NCBI RefSeq assembly: GCF_914767665.1 | Contig: NC_059502.1 | Coordinates: 37,342,812 to 37,406,811, forward strand | Length of the DNA stretch: 64,000 nt | Source: Harmonia axyridis | Lineage: Eukaryota; Arthropoda; Insecta; Coleoptera; Coccinellidae | Reading direction: 5' to 3' | Shown here: positions 33,111 to 44,760 of the stretch, piece by piece | How positions within the stretch are numbered: the first letter of the stretch is position 1 | How the letters are laid out: the number at the start of each line of letters is the position of its first letter | Notes under the pieces: generated by a model | What the model was told of the DNA's origin: nothing | The model's database searches: none | The model's input: only the letters and a program-made list of their open reading frames with translations | Program-made: the position numbers and the translations under genes

Positions 33111-33439
33111 TAAATATAGATCAGGTGAGAGTCAAAATGGAGTCATACATAAGCAACAGATAAAGTTAACTAGGAATACGAGAACAACATTTGAATTTAG
33201 TCAATGCTGCAATACAATGCAGTAGGAACGTTGTTCAGTAATATATATATTAAATAAAACCTTATTATAGACAGAGCAAAAAAAAATTTTGACAACAACG
33301 TTTAATCGTATCTGTAATGTGAGAAAAAAAGTTTGATAACGAAGTTTGAACCAAATTATTCGAAATGATTTGTTTTATTACCAATTCGGTTGTTTTTACC
33401 TTATACTGAATGCTCCTTGATTAGAGTTCCGGAGGAAAA

Positions 33440-34090
33440 TGAGAGATTCCTTGGATAATCTTAGGAATGAAAAGTCCCATAAATATAAGCTCGCAAACGC
33501 TTTGTTTTCGAGATACAGGGTGTTTCTAGTGTGTCGTACTTTTTAGCGATGCTTATATCAGTTTATCAAATCTTCATTAATCTACGCTACAGAGTGGGTA
33601 AATAAGTACCAAAACTTATAATTCATTCAATCATTACGGCTTACTAGTTGGATCTTTGAAATAATTCGGATTTTCCTGAAGATAGCTAGAGAGTTGTTTG
33701 AAATATTTTTCTCGAAATCGATGGCAGATAGGATAAAACTATAACAAACCAAAAAGTGTAGTATTAGACCAGATTTTCTTTTTACATTCTTTTAACTACC
33801 AGCGGTTCACCAATAAATAATTCTGAAGGAAAGAATCAGCCACTCTCCCAGAAAAAATATCGCCCTGTAGATTTGCATTCAAAATCAGCATATAATATGA
33901 TGAAAACTTTAAATTGAATATTTATGGTCAATTCAAATTAATTATCTTATGAAGTTATGAAGGGAAGGTTCTATGAGAATAAAATTTAAACTTTAACACC
34001 TGTATCTCAAAAACAAAGTGTTTGAGGACTCATGTTATAGAAATTTTTTTCTTGAAATGATACGAAAAATTATCATTTTCATTTGTACCT
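33440..34090. repeat. Foldback MITE-like repeat with degenerate arms
   Basis: The left arm around 33485-33525 (CGCAAACGCTTTGTTTTCGAGATACAGG region) is mirrored at 34000-34040 (CACCTGTATCTCAAAAACAAAG region). Weaker pairing extends outward on both sides. The interior is AT-rich. A related left arm occurs at 20180-20240. Confidence 0.6.
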
Positions 34091-34785
34091 CCAATTCAGC
34101 AACGCCGAGTAGATATAGTCAATTCAAAACTGATGTCTTCACAAATAAATGATGGAATGTTCAGTTCTTTGATAACTACATAATGAAATTTTTTGACGAG
34201 AATGATACAAAAAAACGAAAACAACGGGTAAGTGTATACCGATGACGAATGCAAAAATCAAGATGGCAAATAAGAGGCAGAGAAAGCGGGTTAATAAAGG
34301 AAAATAAAAAACCTTGAACGTGCCCGTAGTGCAATAAAAGTACCTACTCATCTCGAAAGCGATAATAAACTCATAAACCATAAAAGGGTCCGATTTTTTA
34401 CTGCCGTGTGGATTTCTAAAAAAAGAGAAATGATTATTGGTTCATTTTATGGAAAAATTTTCGCGATTTTGAAATTTGGAAAATCTTGAGGGGTAATTAC
34501 CAGTACCCCCCCCATTTCTGAGCCCTTGAAGTAGAGGTAGCAGACTATAATCTATCCTATGATTGAACAGCCTCAATGCATACTTCTGCAAGTTATGAAG
34601 TGCTATCTATTATTATAAAAGTCGATCAAACTACAGGGGCTAGATACCAGAAAAACCAGTATTCTGGGAAAAACTATCATCTATTCATGATTACAAACAT
34701 GTGAACAAGGTGCACAATAACAAATTCAACTCAGGTGTAATCGAATATAGTATGTATTAGGGAGATGTTCCTATGATTTTATCAG
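34091..34785. other. No recognisable gene
   Basis: AT-rich sequence with a C8 run near 34508. I can name nothing in it. Confidence 0.3.
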
Positions 34786-34789
34786 GTTT

Positions 34790-35214
34790 TAATACATGCG
34801 ACTTGCGACTTTTTAAAATTTCCAAGCTACTATGCCAGGCAGAATCTCGGCAAATTGTGAGTTACTGCTCCCTTCTTGAACGTGAATAATGTTCCTTGAA
34901 CCTAGTCTTAAAATTTCTGATGGTCTTACCCATGTGAAAGCAGCGGAAAAAACAATCCAAACGGTAGACACCTCTCCTACTCGAAACATAACCCTATCAA
35001 TGTTGTTGAAAAATATATTGGAAAAAGTATCTTTGGATTTGAAACCGATACTTATATTAGATCTTCTTAATAGTCTCTCCAACAAATCAGAGATACCCCT
35101 ATTGAACGTCATACTAAAATATTCTAAATCGAGTTTAGGATGATGCTCATCTATACTGGGTAAGTCTTTGACTTGTACATTGTAACAGTTGATTCTTGAG
35201 GTTGCAAGGGACAC
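34790..35214 (-). pseudogene. Penelope-like element: RT-GIY-YIG linker and GIY-YIG start
   Basis: The minus frame from 35214 carries LLERLLRRSNISIGFKSKDT and FNNIDRVMFRVGEV, the linker region of Penelope-like proteins. A frameshift near 35000 leads to a GIY-YIG-like block in another frame (VYRLDC, HMGKTIRNFKTRFKEHY). This domain nicks DNA in active elements. It lies downstream, on the same strand, of the RT piece at 36393-36960, so both may come from one decayed element. Confidence 0.65.
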
Positions 35215-36290
35215 TTTTTTCCCATACCCTTATTTCCGATTCGGCCTAGATGAAAAGATATAGCAATTTTAAATTTTCATAATGAGCTAATGCACCCCTG
35301 GAAACCGGAACACTGAAGTTTTTCCAAGTATAAGAAATTTGAAACTTGGAAATAAGCTACTATATTAAAAAAATCATCATAAACTCACTTTTAACATTCC
35401 GTTAGTTGGACGAAGTACTATTTATAATACCATAAACGAGTTACACCAATTTCTTTGGCGATAAAGATAAAATATTTTTCTCTTGATTTTCTATTTTATA
35501 TTCAATAATAATAACGAATTGAGCTCACAACCACAAATATTAGCTCTGATATTCATATCCATTCGTTCATTATCGTTGTTGATTTCATTTCGTACAAAAA
35601 TTATCATTTACCCTATATTCTCAAATATATGATATTCATCTGTGAAAATTCTAAGTTTGAACTTCAAATTTAGAGTGGTGCCAAATTTAAACACAGAACA
35701 CTAGAATGACAAAAAAATTCCTAAATCTATGTACCTTAAAAGTTCGAATATTCTATGTTCTAACCTAAGATATTTATCCACATTTTTTACTGTTTACACT
35801 GTTATTGTTATATGATATGTAAGCATGAAATGAACTTCATCGAAGATTTGAAGAAATCCAACAAAATATTGTTTCGCACATATTTCATTCACAAATTTCA
35901 CTTGATCGTGTCAAACAGCACAAATATCTAGGGTTATCTTCTTCTTCTCAAACAGATCAATCTTCAGCCAGTTTTGCCCCTGATTGGTAGGGTCTGAATA
36001 TGGGCTCAGCCTGAAAGACTATGTACCCAATCTCGATAGTATGAATGTCAGTCTTGATCCTGGGTTCTGGGGCAACAGGAATCTTGGAGATCCAATCCCA
36101 GGACTGATTATCTAGGAGTAATTTTAAAAAGTTCAATAGAAAAAAAATTACTTTGATAAGAGAATTCTATAAGCATTAAGTATGATAGTCCCGGAGCCCG
36201 TTAAAAATTTGGTCAATTATTTCTTCTCGAGCGAAACTTCGTAAAATGCCTCGTAAAATGCATTAGAGAAGAGATCTTTAAAAACTAATA
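35215..36290. other. No recognisable gene
   Basis: AT-rich DNA between the two Penelope-like pieces. Around 36058-36112 a GATCCTGGG / CCCAGGA pair forms a weak hairpin. It could be a decayed insertion that separated the two domains. Confidence 0.3.
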
Positions 36291-36297
36291 TAGAGCC

Positions 36298-36326
36298 CTG
36301 ATGAAGAATCAATAAAGATTCGACAC
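36298..36326 (+). ncRNA. Hammerhead-ribozyme-like core at Penelope-like tail (C)
   Basis: CTGATGA is followed by a stem pairing GAATC (36306-36310) with GATTC (36317-36321), then GACAC in place of GAAAC. That change in a conserved core base would be expected to kill activity. ACGTTGGCAAATTCAATAAAG follows, as in other Penelope-like tails. It is on the plus strand, opposite to the adjacent RT. Confidence 0.45.
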
Positions 36327-36392
36327 GTTGGCAAATTCAATAAAGTTTTTTTTAATTTTTTGCTGTCTCACCGGTCCTCAAGCTGTGATAAC

Positions 36393-36960
36393 CTATTTTG
36401 ATGAGAACGTACGTTTTTTTTTTTGTTTTTCGATTTTCATCATGATTAGGTACCATAAATATAAAATGGAATGTCCGTTTAAATGAATGATTGATATGAA
36501 ATTACACTCAAGGTTATTCATAGAAAAAGTAGACAAGGGCGATCCCTTCGATAATTTGCCCACTTGGGAGTATGTTACAACGTTGAATGTAAAGAAGTTC
36601 CATTTGAAACAAACCTTCAAATGATTCATTAATTCAGTAACTTCGGTGTCACTGTACTCACTATTGATAAGATCATCCTTGATAATATCCGTGACATTCT
36701 TACAGGGGATGCTGGTGTATAGATTGACTACATTAAAAAATACTTATCTGTATTTCGTACGAATGGGACCGTTCAATATCTTTCCCACCAGCTCTATGCT
36801 GCTTTAAGAGAACATATAATTCAAAGATCACTTCAGTTGATTACTCAACCATTTCGACAATTTGTAGGTGGAAGAATTATTAAAAACAACTAGTGGCCTG
36901 ATGGGCATCTCATCAGGTATGGTAGACTTGTGTGTTTCAATCAAGCCATATAATCTTACT
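36393..36960 (-). pseudogene. Penelope-like reverse transcriptase core
   Basis: On the minus strand, 36960-36830 reads as a YGL...HK start with MPIRPLVVFNNSSTYKLSKW (the RP.V...S.TY.L...L block of Penelope-like RTs). A later frame gives VVNLYTSIPC, and the frame 36629-36393 gives CFKWNFFTFNVVTYSQV with a GKLSKGSPLS box (normally GL.MGSPLS). Frameshifts and stops separate these blocks. The RT copies element RNA in active relatives. The GIY-YIG part at 34790-35214 follows on the same strand. Confidence 0.75.
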
Positions 36961-37014
36961 TCTAATACATGTTCACTGATTGATAAGAATTATTATCCAG
37001 TTATATACAGATAG

Positions 37015-37570
37015 TAAAATCAGAAACTCTGCCATCAAACTTTTCTGATCATGAATTTATAATTTGTGAATGTTGCCTACCAAGCTGTGAGAAGAGAATT
37101 GAACTTCGTGAGTATATAGATGTGAATAATATAGATCCAATGCAATTTGAATACGAATTACGGTCCATACCTTGGAGAAACATATATGATATTGACAATG
37201 TCGATGGTAACGATGAATTTATGAATGATAATATCAAAATCATCCTGGACTTGCATGCACCTAAGAAGACAATACGTGTAACAAAGACAAATTGCCGACC
37301 TTGGTTGGAAAATGTCAAACCCCTCATGAAATTACGTGACAAAACATTGAGTAAATTCAAAAACAACGATCCCCAGAATATAGGTCTGGTTATAAAAGAA
37401 TTTATTCATTATAAGATTGCGCTATCCTCTCAATCTTCCGTTTATTACTCATATTATTAATTTCTGCATAGAGTAGTCAGTCTATCCCGAGGTCTATCCT
37501 ACGTCGTGGAAAAGAGCGCTGGCGATTCCCATTCCAAAAACTAATCAACCTAGTGATTACAAGGATCTTA
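37015..37570 (+). pseudogene. LINE fragment: endonuclease end to reverse-transcriptase start
   Basis: A frame open to 37459 gives FSDHEFIICE (the SDH end of the EEP endonuclease), then IPWRNIYDIDN and HAPKKTIRVTK, then PWLENVKPLMKLRDKTLSKF, the linker of Jockey-type ORF2. In another frame 37480-37565 reads PTSWKRALAIPIPKTNQPSD, the WK.A...P..K start of the RT. An internal deletion or frameshift separates them, and the remaining RT is missing. Confidence 0.8.
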
Positions 37571-37615
37571 GGCTGGTGTGAATACTTTCTTGTTTGTCCA
37601 AAACACACTAATAGA

Positions 37616-37717
37616 GTATTCGACAGGCTGCACCAATGCGAATTAATTTGAATTTTTGTAGAGCTAAATGACATAATTAGCTCGAATTAATTCGCACTAG
37701 TGCAGCTAGTGGAATAC
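37616..37717. repeat. 102-bp MITE-like inverted repeat
   Basis: GTATTC...GCTGCAC...TGCGAATTAATT at the left is mirrored by AATTAATTCGCA...GTGCAGC...GAATAC at the right, with the same spacing between blocks. No clear target duplication is visible. Confidence 0.7.
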
Positions 37718-38388
37718 ATTATTATTGAACACTTCAAGCGCGGTCCCAGGGGGGGAAGGGTGTCAAGGGGAACATGACCGCCCGTAAAATGGAACCACCT
37801 AACACTTAATATGCGTCTCAAGCAGATAAGGTACGAAAAAATAGAATTAGTAACGATATCAGCTATAAATTACAAAATTTACATTTTTTTCGTCGAATTG
37901 TACAAAAATTATCTAACTGGTAGTTACACAAACGTGTAACGGCTTAAATATGAACAAGTTTTTCCGGAAAATTAATATGTGAACGAGTTACCATCTTCAA
38001 AATAGATAAGCATATAAGCGTAACATAGAAATGAAACAATAGGTCTTTGCAATAGGTGTACAATCCTCATCCCTAAAGAACGTGTTTCAACTGAAATTAC
38101 AGATGTAATTTCGGTTATACCCGTATCTGTTACTGTCGGCACGTTTAAAGATTTTATTACCCTTGTTGTTGCTGTTAACTGGATAAAGCTTGGATACATG
38201 AAAATAATTCAATTCATCTCTGCTAATACCTCAGTCAACTTTATAAATAGAATTCGAAAATTAGGGAATTTAGGAAATTTATTTTAGTTTTGTTAATGTT
38301 AGAATTTTTCGAGAATTCTCGAAAGCTTTTTTTCTGTCTCTATCCAGGTCTTGAACTTTACATTCATCGGATGTTAACAATAACTAAC
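37718..38388. other. No recognisable gene
   Basis: It starts with a short G-rich stretch (37746-37775). The open frame at 37972-38199 minus has no domain that I recognise. Confidence 0.3.
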
Positions 38389-39897
38389 AATACTATCAAA
38401 TAAACCCCGGTATTAAGTAAATCGCCTTGGAAACACAATAATGTTCCGATTTGGATTTTCTTATTGGCTGAATAATCCATGTGCCACTTCGGGAGCGTTT
38501 TTGGTTACTCCATTGGTTGCATCTATCACTTCTTAATTACTTTCTAATGATTCGCATAGACCAGTCTGGTCCATAGGGGTATTATTGAAATGCATTTTTA
38601 CTTAGTTTTAGTTCGTTGTGTGACTGATGATTGTAATGATTTCGTTTATTATGTTTGGCAAAATCGATGGTTTATGTAAAATAGATGATTATTTTGCGAT
38701 CAAATCTACTTCCACATTTACTTTCAAAGTCAGTAATGATACGACCAGTTCTGAAGAAAATGATTTCGAATCCTAAAGATCTTCATACCATAGAACAAAA
38801 AATTTTTGGTGGAATACGAAAAGGACTAGGTGTGATGAACCAACAAATTTTTCATTACATTTTCTGATTTTATCAATGTTATTACTAGTTTGAGTAATCA
38901 TGTCAAATGGGCGTATGACCTTGAGTCTCTCTAATTTGCTACGTCAAAATATCAGCTACGTAGCCAGATCGAAAAAGAAATTAAGTATTTCCTAGAAAAT
39001 AGAAATATTTCACCATTTCCCGTCATCAGTCGAGACAGTTATAATAATAGGTTAGGTTAGGTTACGTTAGGTTAGTGGAGACAGTTAAAATAATAGGTTA
39101 CCTATATCTTTGAATATTTATTCTGATTCTGATTACGGAAATATTTCATAGTTTTTTAAGAAAAACTTAAACTAAGGAAATACCACAATTTTTGAGTGAA
39201 GTAGTCTATGACTTTCGGAAAACATAGAAATTGAAAGCGACAGGAACAGCAAGTTGTAGTGGATGAAAATATTTTGTGGGAGAGATCAACATCTCAAAGC
39301 CCAAGATACAAATTTTCAGCACAAAATCAATATTATTTTACCACAAACGTCTAATATGCCATCACGGTGAATCATCCTGTATATCATTATTTTCCAGCCT
39401 TCTGCTTCAAAGGCTGGACATAAATTTCGCTTTACAATAACAAAGAAATAAAATTCAATTTGGAAACGTAACTGCTACTTTGACGTGGAAAATTGGATGT
39501 CATTCAAGGATTTCAAGGTCATGCACCTATTCTACCCTAGTTTGTCTTATCTCCAGACAGAACTTCCGAGTTCATCTCAAACATTTTCGTGCTCTTATAA
39601 TTTCATTAGACGATCAGTTTATCATCGGTGATAATGTTCCTTGATAGTATATTACAGGCCGAGAATAAAGAATAATCAAATTATTAATACCTTATATTAC
39701 ATAGTTTCATTTTTGATGTGAAAACAAAAGCTATTTATATCACAAATTTTCTGAAAGAATCGACATCAAAGTCCCATACTTACTTACCATTATTTTCAAC
39801 TCAAAGGTTTCAAAAACCGTGCGCCTATGGTTTTGCAATAATATCTGGCCAAGCGCTTTTATGGACTAGTTCAAGTGACTTTGGATATACCTACTAT
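38389..39897. mobile_element. TA-flanked inverted-repeat DNA element, copy 3 (left end missing)
   Basis: It runs in the same orientation as copy 1, from the AAATAAACCCCGGTATT word to a right terminal repeat (TCAAGTGACTTTGGATATAC) whose last bases carry a small CTA insertion. The left terminal repeat and about 100 bp are absent. A TTAGG-like tract at 39048-39075 interrupts the internal sequence. Confidence 0.75.
39048..39075 (+). repeat. Short TTAGG (insect telomere-type) tract
   Basis: TAGGTTAGGTTAGGTTACG and GTTAGGTTAG give five or six TTAGG-like units with one variant. Other copies of the surrounding element have a single TTATAGGTTAC at this spot. Confidence 0.75.
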
Positions 39898-40430
39898 ACG
39901 ATTCGTATATCAATATTATTTAATAGCTAAATAATTAGGGATAAAGTAGAAGTGTGAATAGTATTATTATATACTTCTACAGATTTGTCTGCTATGATAG
40001 ATCATGGACGATGAAAGAGTGGGTTGTTCATTTATTCTGCATCTGATACGGTTTACTAAAGTTTGATTCAACCTTTCATCCAATCCGTTACTTAGTTCTT
40101 CGTCTATAAATTTCGATATGATTCTTTCTTATCCTTCAATTTATTGTGGTGATTTCAATTGTCATCATTCAATGTTGTATATGATGGAAACTATAAAATT
40201 TATTGCTCTTTTCTGGTTCTTTTTTGTTTTCAGATTTGATTACAATATATGCGTTGTCAACTTCTGGCGAAGAGGAAGGATGAAAGGATTTTATTTGAAT
40301 ATTTTAATCCGTTAGAAAATGGACAGTCGACAGCAGTAAGAATTAAATTTACATAATGTTCCTTCAATTATGATTTAAACTCTTTAGTGTTAATTCCTAA
40401 TATATCGATCAGATCATCAGATCATAACGA
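39898..40430. other. No recognisable gene
   Basis: AT-rich sequence. A short frame near 40140 reads YCGDFNCHH, which resembles a LINE endonuclease box, but it is too short to call. Confidence 0.3.
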
Positions 40431-40469
40431 GTAGAATGATAGACTAAAAAAAATTAATATGTCTTTTAA

Positions 40470-41084
40470 AATTAATGCAAAAAGAATCCAAACCATTTCG
40501 ACGAATAATATTTCACAAAATTCTTTGAAATATCGCTTGAGAGGTCTTTAAACCAAAAGGTAGACATTTCCAATTGTAATGCCCATTTTGTGTTATAAAA
40601 CCAGTTTTATGATGATCTTTGCTGCGAAAGGAATTGACCAAAAAGCACTATTTATATGTCTAGAACCGAAACCCACTTACAGTCACTAGTTTTCACTATC
40701 AAATCACTCATTAGAGGAAAAAGTTGACTTTCTGGTACACCTAATCTATCGAGAGCCGTGAAATCGATACACAATCTATTATTTTATTACCTCCTTTTTT
40801 ATAAGCCAGAGTAACAGGAGCTGCGAAAGGAGAGGAAGGATCCTCATTAAGATTGGCAGATAGTAATTTAGAAATTTGTGAATCTATTTCTTGTGGATCG
40901 TCAATAGAACACCTATATGGTTTCCTAGAGACATTTTTAAGTTCCATCAAATTTATAGTAGCTTCATGATCTGATATTGAAACCGATATCAAATATGTCA
41001 TTAGCAAAAACTCCTGCATATTTATTAATAATATTGTCAAGTGCAAGTCATTCATTTCTTCCCAAATGATCTAAATTGGTAGAG
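40470..41084 (-). pseudogene. Gypsy reverse-transcriptase start
   Basis: Read from 41055 the frame gives SRKPYRCSIDDPQEIDSQIS, then SSPFAAPVTLAYKKGG, the start of a Gypsy RT (PYR....E...I..LL....I..S.SPFA.PV.L..KK). Later frames give SDCKWVSVLDI, then KTGFITQNGHYNWKCLPFGL, then QAIFQRIL. A frameshift near 40740 and stops near 40655 and 40530 inactivate it. The YLDD region is not recognisable. Confidence 0.85.
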
Positions 41085-41091
41085 AAATCAT

Positions 41092-43417
41092 CACGCCGGT
41101 AAGGTTAGCTCCCGGCCGGCCAGCTCCACGGGAACCATTCATTCCAACACGGTCAAACAAACTTTCGTCATTTTCGATATTTTGATTTAATTTCTAGATG
41201 GGTGAATGTAATAAAATAAGGTTCATCTTATAAAGAAATGAAAGATCTAGCGAGTAGTAATTTTTCGTTTACATAGGCTACATCTAGGGATCAATTTCAG
41301 GATGGAATTGAAGAATTTCATACCGGCCGAAGAGATTTTCGTGATTTTTATATTTTCCGAATGAACGGCCAAAGATGATATTTAGTCCATCTTATGGAGA
41401 ATTGAAAAAGCTATAAATATTGAAATTATGTTCACCTTGGGTACCTCTAAGGGCCCTGCTCCACGACCTGAATAGTAGGATATCGTGCCGGCCGGATAGT
41501 ATTTCGGGATTTTCATGTTTTTCGAATGACCGGCCAAAGATGAAATTTAGTTCTTGTTATGAAGGATTGAAAAAGCCAAAAATATTGAAATTTTCGTTGA
41601 CATTGGGTACCTCTGAACTAAAGGCCCAGCTCCACGACCTGAATTGAATGATATTGTGCTGGCCGGATAGTTTTTCGGGATTCTCATGTTTTTCGAATGA
41701 GCGGCCAAAGATGAAATTTAGTCCATGTTATGAGGGATTGAAAAAGCCATGAATATTGAAATTTCCGTTCACATTGGGTACCTCTAAAGGCTCAGATCCA
41801 CGACCTGAATTGTATGATATCGTGCCGGCCGAATAGTTTTTCCTGTTTTTCATGTTTTTCGAATGAGCGGCCAAAGATGAAATTTAGTCCCTGTACTGAA
41901 GGATTTAAAAAGACATAAAAATTGAAATTTTCATTCACATTGGTTACCCCTAAAGGCCCAGCTCCAAGAGATGAATAGTATGATATCGTGCCGACCGGAT
42001 AGTTTTTCGGGATTTTCATGTTTTTCGAATGAGCGGCCAAAGATGAAATTTAGCCATGTTATAAATTATTGAAAAAGCCATAAATATTGAAATATTCGTT
42101 CACATTCGGAACCTCTAAAGGCTCAGCTCCACGACCTGAATAGTATGATATCATTCCGGCCGGATAGTTTTTCGTGATTTTCATGTTTTCCGACTGAGCG
42201 GCCAAAGATGAAATTTAGTCCATGTTATGAAGGATTGAAAAAGCCGTGAAAATTGAAATCTTCATTCACATTGGGCAACCCTAAGGGCCCAGCTCCACGA
42301 CCTGACTAGTATGATATCGTGCCGGCCGGATAGTTATTCGTATTGATCAATAATACCAATGTGGTGCCCTTCATTATTTCATTGAAACAAGAAGAAATAC
42401 TTTTGGAATAATTTTTTTTGTTTTGTTTTTGCTTTTTTTTTGTGAGAAAAGTTTTAATTTCGTCCACCGATCCCTTTCATTTTTGGCCGCTCATTCGAAA
42501 TACATGAAGATCCCGAAAAACTAACCGGCTACACAATATCATACTATTCAGGTCGGGGAGCTGATGCCTTAAGGGAAACCAATGTAAATGAAAATTTCAA
42601 TTTTTGTGGCTTTTTCAATCCTTCACTTAATTTCATTTTTGGCCGCTTATTCGAAAAACATGAAAAACACGAAAAACTATCCAGCCGGCACGATATCATA
42701 CTATTCAGGCCGTGGAGCTGGGTCCTTAGGGGTACCCAATGTGAACGAAAATTTCAATTTTTATGGCTTTTTCAATCCTTCATAACACGGACTAAATTTC
42801 ATCTTTGGCCGCTTATTATAAAAACATGAAAATCACGAAATACACTCCGGTCGGCATGATATCATACAATTTAGGTCGTGGAGCAGGGCCCTTAGAGGTA
42901 CCCAATGTGAACGAAAATGTCAATATTCATTGCTTTTTCAATTATCCATAAGATGGACTAAATATCATCTTTGGCCGCTCATTCGAAAAACATGAAAAAC
43001 ACGAAAAACTATCCGGCCGGCATGATATCATACAATTTGGGTCGTGGAGCAGGGCCCTTAGAGGTACCGAATGTGAACGAAAATTTCAATATTTATAGCT
43101 TTTTCAATTCTCCATAAGATGGACTAAATATCATTTCTGGCCGCTTATCCGAAAAATATAATAATCACGAAAATCTCTTCGACCGGTATGAAATTCTTCA
43201 ATTCCATCCTGAAATTGATCCCTAGATGTGGCCTATGTAAACGAAAAATTACTACTCGCTAGATCTTTCATTTCTCTATAAGTTGAACCTCATTTTATTA
43301 CATTCACGCATCTAGACATTCAATCAAAATATCGAAAATGGCGAAAGTGTGTTTGACCGTGGTGGAATGAATGGTTCCCGTGGAGCTGGCTGGCCGGGAG
43401 CTAACCTTACCGGCGTG
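41092..43417. mobile_element. Foldback element with tandem-repeat arms (Galileo/P-like candidate)
   Basis: The outer ends are CACGCCGGTAAGGTTAGC and complement. About 250 bp of near-identical inverted sequence follows on each side. Inside, the left arm has about seven tandem units of roughly 165 bp (GCCGGCCGGATAGTTTTTCG anchors near 41327, 41488, 41660, 41824, 41990, 42155 and 42320). The right arm has about five units in reverse orientation (near 42520, 42676, 42841, 43005 and 43170). A unique AT-rich core of about 130 bp joins them. The flanks AAATCAT (41085-41091) and AAACCAT (43418-43424) suggest a 7-bp duplication. It has no coding capacity. CA-starting ends and a 7-bp duplication fit Galileo-like P-superfamily foldbacks; this assignment is inference. 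Confidence 0.85.
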
Positions 43418-43424
43418 AAACCAT

Positions 43425-44720
43425 CTTCGTTAATATAATCATTAAAATTCACTCGAGTAGAATCGTTCGCGTTAATATTCTCTAAACCTGAAATACTTTT
43501 TACGTCTAGGTTCGAATTACCATTTATGATTTTGAAAATTCGGAAATGTGAAATTTACATTCTGACTATGTCCGAATGTTTGAACTGAATCAAGGCCAAT
43601 TAGAAAATCATTATGAAAGGTTCCGCTTTTTAGAACAAAAAGTAAAACTTTTTGAGATATATTAATTATTTTTTAATGCAATATAACAACTCCACTTACT
43701 AAAATTGCTCTCATTAATTTTCATCATAAGAATTTTGAACTTCTGCAAAAGGTTGAAATTTACAAACGAAATATTCGATCCGAGATCGTAAACTGCTTTA
43801 CAATTTATTCCACCATTTATGAGTATATCGACTTCGATCAGTGGTAACAATATCAGTTTTTTGTATCGGTAATGAATGCATTCAAATTAGATTCTAATTC
43901 GAAATTGTTTACCTTTCTCACTGCACTCAATTTTTTTCTCGAAACCAGCAGGAGTTGGTAACGCAAACCTTTACCACTCTTTTCGCAAATAGTGCAGTGT
44001 TTCTTCTCAGTCGAAGATTTGATAATAGCTGTTGACTTTCTGAATTTCTGAGAAGCTGCATCCTTGGGGCTGCTGATTTCAGAATTGAAATTTTTTTTAT
44101 GAGTTTCCCCATCGAATTTCTTCAATATCTGTATCAAATCCTCAACAGTTGGATCTAGTTCCCATTCAAAACATTTTGTATTTTATTTGGCAGGCCCAAT
44201 ACAATAAAATTCAATTCAATCATTCATGGAATTTCGTGATAAATTTCAAGTATAATCTTTTTTTTTATTACAAAGTTTATAAAGGAACCATGCAAATGAC
44301 GAAAGTTATAAGCAAATTGGATGGGTTTTCAAGACTAATCCCCAAACGTAAAGATAAAATCTTCCTTTCATGAATTCCAATCTGCTTCTATTCCTAATTT
44401 CCTCCGAGTATTTAGGAACCAATCATTCATATATGGGTCCAGACATAAGTGGAATGCTTTTATAAGTTTTGGTCCTTTCGAAAGAAATCGATTTGTTACA
44501 ATTTCAAAGCTATCTACCCAAGCTTCAACATTCCTATTTTGAGTTGAAAGTTTCTCTATTAAGAAATTTTTATGATATCTTTTAAAGAATCATTTTTCTC
44601 TTCAACAATTTCAGTCAGACAAGCTACAACATAAGAAAGTACTGTGCTCGTTTCAAACGTTTGTTTAGATGGCAATGGCTTAAATTCCGCCAACATGTAG
44701 ATATTCATTAAAAATAAAGT
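43425..44720 (-). pseudogene. Gypsy gag and protease
   Basis: Minus-strand blocks: a gag core near 44560-44420 (NRNVEAWVDSFEIV region), decayed capsid sequence to about 44165, a half zinc knuckle near 44010 (HCTICEKSG), and a protease segment at 43850-43662 (CKAVYDLGSNISFVN, where the active-site D.G is followed by SNIS). Frameshifts occur throughout. The next block downstream, across the foldback insert, is the RT. Confidence 0.7.
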
Positions 44721-44760
44721 TACCTGCTTCATTTTTATATCGCCTTGTAACTAGAGCATT

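Larger units (their letters stand above)
40430..44760 (-). mobile_element. Gypsy-type LTR retrotransposon remnant, minus strand
   Basis: Gag and protease (43425-44720) and RT (40470-41084) lie in order on the minus strand and become contiguous once the foldback element at 41092-43417 is removed. LTRs, RNase H and integrase were not found. All parts carry frameshifts. Confidence 0.8.

Noticed and set aside
34813..35214. 133-codon minus frame as a possible host gene
   Set aside because: Its first part matches the Penelope-like linker, and a GIY-YIG block continues in another frame, so it is a pseudogene piece.
40130..40180. YCGDFNCHH-like codons suggesting a LINE endonuclease
   Set aside because: Only about ten residues match and no neighbouring endonuclease block is present.
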